NCBI GenBank assembly: GCA_041624375.1
Contig: JBFJVD010000119.1
Location: forward strand, 1-8,946
Direction of reading: 5' to 3'
DNA length: 8,946 nucleotides
Source of the DNA: JBFJVD01 sp041624375
GTDB lineage: Bacteria; Chloroflexota; Anaerolineae; Anaerolineales; E44-bin32
Part shown: positions 5,827-8,946 of the stretch, in pieces
Numbering within the stretch: the first letter of the stretch is position 1
Layout of the letters: every line of letters begins with the position of its first letter
Made by a program: the position numbers and the translations under genes
Notes under the pieces: model-generated
Databases searched by the model: none
What the model was told of the DNA's origin: nothing
The model's input: only the letters and a program-made list of their open reading frames with translations

Positions 5827-5869
5827 GCCCGTGTCTGAGCCTGAATCGCTCGGCACGGGCGATTTTCTT
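5827..5869 (+). terminator. Intrinsic terminator, riboswitch expression platform
   Basis: Stem GCCCGTG (5827-5833) pairs with CACGGGC (5854-5860); after one bulged T, CTGAGC (5835-5840) pairs with GCTCGG (5848-5853, one G-U), closing a 7-base loop. The T-rich tract GATTTTCTT follows (5861-5869). A 13-bp GC-rich stem plus T-tract is a standard Rho-independent terminator. It lies 25 bases after the aptamer and about 90 bases before the first Tad gene, with no gene ending here, so it can only be an attenuator. Bases 5817-5828 can pair with the aptamer's 3' strand (5789-5800), and GCGGG of P1 (5798-5802) can pair with CCCGT of the left arm (5828-5832). Confidence 0.85.
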
Positions 5870-5955
5870 GCCAGGTATGCGAATGATGTTTCGTAATTCG
5901 TCTGTAAAGTCGATTGTCCGTCCAAAGCCGTAGAATGGCGTCGCAGGGGTATGAG

Positions 5956-6936
5956 ATGTATGTGATTAGACGACTGCTCAAGCGAAATCGAAGACAAGAA
6001 CAAGGCCAGACCCTGGTCGAGTTCATGTTGATTCTCCCCGTGCTGATGCTGGTGGTCCTTGGCGTCATTGAGTTCGGCCGCCTGTTCGCCATCTACACCG
6101 GGATCGCCTCTGCAACGCGCGAAGCCAGCCGCTATGGCGCCTCCGTCGGCGACAACGGCTCGGGCACGCCGCGCTACCTTGACTGCGCCGGCATCCGCGA
6201 CGCCGCCAGGCGGGTTGCGCTCTTCAGCGTATTGGCCGATGCCGATATTCAGATCACCTACGATGATGGCAACCCGGCCGCGACCATCGCCACCTGCGAT
6301 AGCGGTCCGGACCCGAACGATATTCAGCTCGGCGACCGGGTGGTGGTCCGGATCGACACCAACTATGCGCCGATCGTCCCGATCGTCCCGGCGCCGCCGA
6401 TGAGCCTGGTCTCGGTGACCGGGCGCACGATCTTGAAGGAGGTCGCCGCCGGCCCGACGGCCACGCTTGGCGGGCCGGGCGCCACAGCGACGAATTCGCC
6501 GACGCCCCTGCCGACCAACACCGGAACCGTCACGGCAACCTTCACGCCGACCGCCAGCGCCACCGCCACCGCCACGGTGAGCGGCCCGAGCGCAACGCCG
6601 ACAGCTACCTTCACGCCGTCGGCGACGGCGACCAGCTTCCCGACGCCGACCGAGATCCCCGCGCCGCAGAACTTCAACGCTTCCATCCCCAACTGCGGGA
6701 CGCGGAAGGTGAACTTCAATTGGAGTCCCGTTTCGGGCGCCGATCACTACCGGATTTACCGGCTGGATCCTCCACCGACCTCCATGATCGCGCTGGACAG
6801 CAACCCACCCTGCAACAACTGCGACACCTTGCCGCACGCCGAATCGAGCCGCACCTATTACGTGGTGGCCGTCGTGAACGGGCGCGAAAGCCCGGCTTCG
6901 AACGTCTCCACCATCAGCTGCCCGTCAGGACCCTGA
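5956..6936 (+). CDS. TadE-like pseudopilin with Pro/Thr linker and FN3-like domain
   Basis: A 326-aa secreted or envelope-anchored TadE-family protein of the Tad (tight adherence) pilus system. Residues 1-14 are basic; a class III-type prepilin peptidase site follows as G17 then QTLVEF, with Glu22 at +5, and a hydrophobic helix at about 22-50. The segment ASATREASRYGA (51-62) is typical of TadE. A globular part (63-165) is followed by a Thr/Ala/Pro/Ser-rich linker (166-236) and a C-terminal FN3-like domain (237-322) with FNWSPVSGADHYRIYR and TYYVVAVV strands. Six cysteines (77, 114, 247, 286, 289, 322) could form disulfides outside the cell. I start at ATG 5956, with AGGGG 6 bases upstream; ATG 5935 or TTG 5914 would only lengthen the cytoplasmic tail. 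Family TadE proteins are usually 150-200 aa, so this one is enlarged by the linker and FN3. It is the first gene behind the riboswitch, and the next gene starts 1 bp after its stop. Confidence 0.9.
   Translation: MYVIRRLLKRNRRQEQGQTLVEFMLILPVLMLVVLGVIEFGRLFAIYTGIASATREASRYGASVGDNGSGTPRYLDCAGIRDAARRVALFSVLADADIQITYDDGNPAATIATCDSGPDPNDIQLGDRVVVRIDTNYAPIVPIVPAPPMSLVSVTGRTILKEVAAGPTATLGGPGATATNSPTPLPTNTGTVTATFTPTASATATATVSGPSATPTATFTPSATATSFPTPTEIPAPQNFNASIPNCGTRKVNFNWSPVSGADHYRIYRLDPPPTSMIALDSNPPCNNCDTLPHAESSRTYYVVAVVNGRESPASNVSTISCPSGP
6451..6663 (+). repeat. Low-complexity Thr/Ala/Pro linker coding region
   Basis: About 71 codons dominated by Thr, Ala, Pro and Ser, with imperfect repeats of the type TATFTPTAS/TATFTPSAT. 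ACCTTCACGCCG recurs exactly at 6538-6549 and 6607-6618. Such linkers are common in surface proteins of Chloroflexota; they hold an extracellular domain away from the membrane and can be O-glycosylated. The repeats could vary in number between strains. Confidence 0.8.
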
Positions 6937-6937
6937 G

Positions 6938-7360
6938 ATGATGAGTTTAGGCCGCAAGAAGACCCAGCAAGGTCAGAGTCTCACCGAAATGGCGGTCGGC
7001 CTATCGATGATGCTCATCCTGCTTGCCGGCGTGCTGGATCTGGGCCGTGCCTACTACACCTACCTCTCGCTGCGTAACGCGGCAGCGGAAGGCGCCGCCT
7101 ATGGTTCGATCCAGCCGACGGACACGGCCGGGATTCAGACGCGCGTTCGCAATGAGAGCCCGCTCGGGATGGTCGAATGGTCTGGCGCCACCATCACGAC
7201 AACGACCATCGGAAGTGCCTGCCGGGGCGGCGGGATCAAGGTCACTGTCCAGGTCAATTACACCCTGTTGACACCATTTATCGGCGCCATCGTGGGAAGC
7301 CAGAGCCTTCCGCTGCAAGCGGAAGTCACGAACACGATCCTATCGCCGGCTTGCCCCTAG
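6938..7360 (+). CDS. TadE-like pseudopilin (short form)
   Basis: A 140-aa TadE-family pseudopilin. Residues 1-11 are basic; the processing site is G12 then QSLTEM, with Glu17 at +5, followed by a hydrophobic helix (about 18-37) and LRNAAAEGAAYGS (45-57), the usual TadE continuation. The remainder is a small exported domain rich in beta strands (IKVTVQVNYTLL) with two cysteines (94-95 region and near the C-terminus). Length is typical for TadE. The ATG at 6938 lies 1 bp after the previous stop, with AGGA (6927-6930) 7 bases upstream; ATG 6941 is the alternative. It is probably a minor pilin working with the longer TadE and with TadG. Confidence 0.9.
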   Translation: MMSLGRKKTQQGQSLTEMAVGLSMMLILLAGVLDLGRAYYTYLSLRNAAAEGAAYGSIQPTDTAGIQTRVRNESPLGMVEWSGATITTTTIGSACRGGGIKVTVQVNYTLLTPFIGAIVGSQSLPLQAEVTNTILSPACP

Positions 7361-7390
7361 GGCAGCCTGGATCGCGCAGGAGCGAGTCGC

Positions 7391-8599
7391 ATGAAACGAC
7401 CCATCCGGAAATTCGAAGTTGGCCAATCGTTCGTCTTGCTGGCGCTGGCATTCGTCGGGATGCTGGGCTTCGCAGGGTTGGCGATCGACGGAGGGATCGT
7501 CTACACGGAGCGGCGCCACGCACAAAACGCGGCGGATGCCGCCTCACTCGCCGGCGCGCTGGCCAAGCTGAACAGCGGCAACCTCTACACCTCAGCGTAC
7601 GGGCGAGCGAATGACAACGGCTACGACAACAACACGGTCGACAACTGGGTGGAAGTCTACAACCCGCCGATTGAGGGCGTTTACGCCGGCAACGCCGAAT
7701 ACATCCAGGTGAAGATCACCTCCATCGTCGACAGCGTGTTTGCCCATTTCGTGTTCAGCGGTCCGCTGCAGAACACGGTCAACGCCGTGGCCCGCGCCAA
7801 GCCCGCCCAGGTCTATCCCTTTGCGCAAGGTGACGCAATGGTCGGCCTCTCGGAGACGGGCTGCTCCGTCGTCTGGTCGCACGGCACAGCGAACACCACA
7901 ATCAACGGCAGCAACGTGCACGTGAACTCCAACGACCCGAACTGCGCCTTCCGGGCGAACGGAAGCAACGACTTCGAGGTGAATGGCGGCGGGATCAATG
8001 TTGTCGGCGGCTGGGAGATCGGCAACAACGCCAATGTGTCCCCGATTCCGACGGGCGGCGCCACGCCGATGGATATGCCGGTGATTCCTCCGCCTACATG
8101 TTCGGGCAACGGCACCCGCAGCGGCGGAACAGCAACGCCAGGCAATCACTCGGATTTCCGCTTCAACAGCGGCTCCTGGACGCTCCAACCCGGTATCTAC
8201 TGCGTGACCGGAGACTTCCGGGTCAACGCCGGAGTCACGCTCACTGGCAACAATGTCACCATCTATTTGATCAACGGCGCCCTCACCTGGAATGGTACGG
8301 CGACGATCAACCTCGACGCCCCCGACGACGGCCCATACGCTGGTCTGCTCATCTATCAAGCAGTCGGCAACACGAATCGGGCGACGATCAACGGCTCATC
8401 CGGCTCAAGCTTCTACGGGACGATGTTCTTCCCGGACGCGGAAGCCCAGATCAACGGGACTGGAGGGACCACCGGCTTCCACTCTCAGGTTGTCGCCGAC
8501 AAGGTGGACATGAGCGGCACCAGTGAGATGGTCATCCATTACGACCCGACGGAAAACTACATGGTGCGCGAGCCCGCCCGGGTCGATTTGACTGAATAA
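7391..8599 (+). CDS. TadG-like pilus assembly protein with beta-helix-like domain
   Basis: A 402-aa protein with an N-terminal TadG-type anchor: GQSFVLLALAF (11-21), a transmembrane helix to about 37, and the conserved AIDGGIVYTERRHAQNAADA (31-50) followed by ASLAGA. There is no Glu at +5 after G11, so unlike its two neighbours it is probably not cleaved by prepilin peptidase and stays membrane-anchored. The extracellular part (about 140-385) is Asn/Gly/Thr-rich with recurring short strands (TINGSNVHV, DFEVNGGGINVVGG, VTLTGNNVTIYL, TINLDAP, ATINGSSGSS, AQINGTGG), which suggests a right-handed beta-helix or similar adhesin-like fold. AGGAG (7378-7382) lies 8 bases before the ATG. The gene is 30 bp after the second tadE gene. 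Cysteines at 158, 185, 237 and 271 may pair. Confidence 0.88.
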   Translation: MKRPIRKFEVGQSFVLLALAFVGMLGFAGLAIDGGIVYTERRHAQNAADAASLAGALAKLNSGNLYTSAYGRANDNGYDNNTVDNWVEVYNPPIEGVYAGNAEYIQVKITSIVDSVFAHFVFSGPLQNTVNAVARAKPAQVYPFAQGDAMVGLSETGCSVVWSHGTANTTINGSNVHVNSNDPNCAFRANGSNDFEVNGGGINVVGGWEIGNNANVSPIPTGGATPMDMPVIPPPTCSGNGTRSGGTATPGNHSDFRFNSGSWTLQPGIYCVTGDFRVNAGVTLTGNNVTIYLINGALTWNGTATINLDAPDDGPYAGLLIYQAVGNTNRATINGSSGSSFYGTMFFPDAEAQINGTGGTTGFHSQVVADKVDMSGTSEMVIHYDPTENYMVREPARVDLTE

Positions 8600-8644
8600 G
8601 CAAAGGACGGCAACCAGCGCAGGTGCGCAGGGAGGCAAAGGATC

Positions 8645-8944
8645 ATGGATTTTCTCTACCCACTCTGGCTCTTCTTCTCAGCACTCTTCTTCTACTTCGC
8701 CTATATCCATTTCCGGCAGGCAACCCAGGACATCCGCCAATTCACGATCCGTGATCGAGGCGGGAACCCGGGTGAGGCCGGCCGCGAGCTGGCCAAGGCA
8801 AATACGGAGTTTGTGACCGACTTCAACTCCTACTTGAGCGTAGTCAATCAGCACAATCGCAACCGCCATCGGGCGGAGGCCGTCGGCTTCTTCATCGCCG
8901 GGGTGACAGCGTTGTTCTCGATGTTCTTCATCCTGTTCACCTGA
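8645..8944 (+). CDS. Small two-TM membrane protein of unknown function
   Basis: A 99-aa protein that I do not recognise. Transmembrane helix 1 spans about residues 3-21 (aromatic-rich, LYPLWLFFSALFFYFAYI) and helix 2 about 78-98, with a charged, mostly helical loop between them (IRQFTIRDRGG, then KANTEFVTDFNSYLSVVNQHNRNRHR). A GGAGG ribosome binding site (8631-8635) lies 9 bases before the ATG. It follows tadG by 45 bp without a terminator, so it is probably in the same transcript. It could be an accessory membrane component of the Tad system or start a different module to the right; the window ends two bases after its stop. Confidence 0.8.
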   Translation: MDFLYPLWLFFSALFFYFAYIHFRQATQDIRQFTIRDRGGNPGEAGRELAKANTEFVTDFNSYLSVVNQHNRNRHRAEAVGFFIAGVTALFSMFFILFT

Positions 8945-8946
8945 TC

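Larger units (their letters stand above)
5546..5955. other. Divergent intergenic control region, about 410 bp
   Basis: The only long gene-free stretch in the window. It separates the minus-strand housekeeping series from the plus-strand Tad cluster. On the plus strand it holds a tandem repeat (5587-5608), two hairpins (5643-5657 and 5664-5708), a cyclic di-GMP riboswitch aptamer (5712-5802), an SOS-box-like site (5809-5822) and an intrinsic terminator (5827-5869). Long open frames across it read Arg/Gly-rich or unstructured sequence and are not believable genes. Bases 5870-5930 show no clear element; a weak TTGCCA...CGTAAT pair (5868-5897) is the best promoter-like match there and is not convincing. 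Confidence 0.8.

Noticed and set aside
5914..5955. Upstream TTG (5914) or ATG (5935) starts for the first tadE gene
   Set aside because: They have no good ribosome binding site, whereas ATG 5956 has AGGGG at 6 bases and gives the short basic N-terminus usual for TadE.
5557..6837. Minus-strand 426-aa open frame across the control region and first tadE gene
   Set aside because: The translation is Arg/Gly-rich with no domain, lies opposite a well-supported TadE gene and would cover the riboswitch; it is a shadow of GC-rich coding sequence.

Overview
The window looks like chromosomal DNA of a GC-rich bacterium, most likely a Chloroflexota member of the Anaerolineae type. This rests on three things: a TadE-like protein whose secreted part carries a Pro/Thr/Ala-rich linker followed by a fibronectin type III-like domain, the general style of the small pseudopilin cluster, and the housekeeping protein sequences. 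The taxonomic call is inference; no rRNA is present.

Left two thirds (1-5545), all on the minus strand and tightly packed. Read in the direction of transcription: an unrecognised 118-aa helical protein, an alpha/beta-hydrolase of the phospholipase/carboxylesterase type (8-bp overlap), a 127-bp gap with a possible extended -10 promoter, transketolase, ribose-5-phosphate isomerase B (ATGA overlap), a HEAT-repeat-like protein (TTG start, strong ribosome binding site), a putative PD-(D/E)XK nuclease (TGATG overlap), then the first 75 codons of recA, which runs off the left edge. recA has its own sigma-70-type promoter (TTGACA-16-TATACT) with a LexA/SOS-box-like dyad in the spacer. Transketolase and RpiB form a non-oxidative pentose phosphate pair. 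The HEAT and nuclease genes are translationally coupled to each other and sit between that pair and recA.

Intergenic control region (5546-5955), about 410 bp between two divergent gene sets. On the plus strand it holds, in order: two tandem 11-bp repeats with response-regulator-site architecture, a nested RNA hairpin, a good match to a cyclic di-GMP-I (GEMM-I) riboswitch aptamer (5712-5802), a perfect match to the Bacillus-type SOS-box consensus (5809-5822), and a strong intrinsic terminator (5827-5869). The 3' strand of the aptamer can instead form a 12-bp helix with the sequence just before and into the terminator, which is the kind of mutually exclusive pairing used by riboswitch expression platforms.

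Right third (5956-8944), plus strand: a TadE pseudopilin with linker and FN3-like domain, a second plain TadE pseudopilin, a TadG-like protein with a predicted beta-helical secreted region, and a 99-aa two-TM membrane protein. Both TadE proteins have a prepilin-peptidase-like site (G, then Glu at +5); TadG does not. The combined reading is that cyclic di-GMP controls, through premature termination in the leader, production of Tad-type surface pilus or adhesin components. The Tad motor ATPase, platform proteins, prepilin peptidase and major Flp pilin are not in this window.
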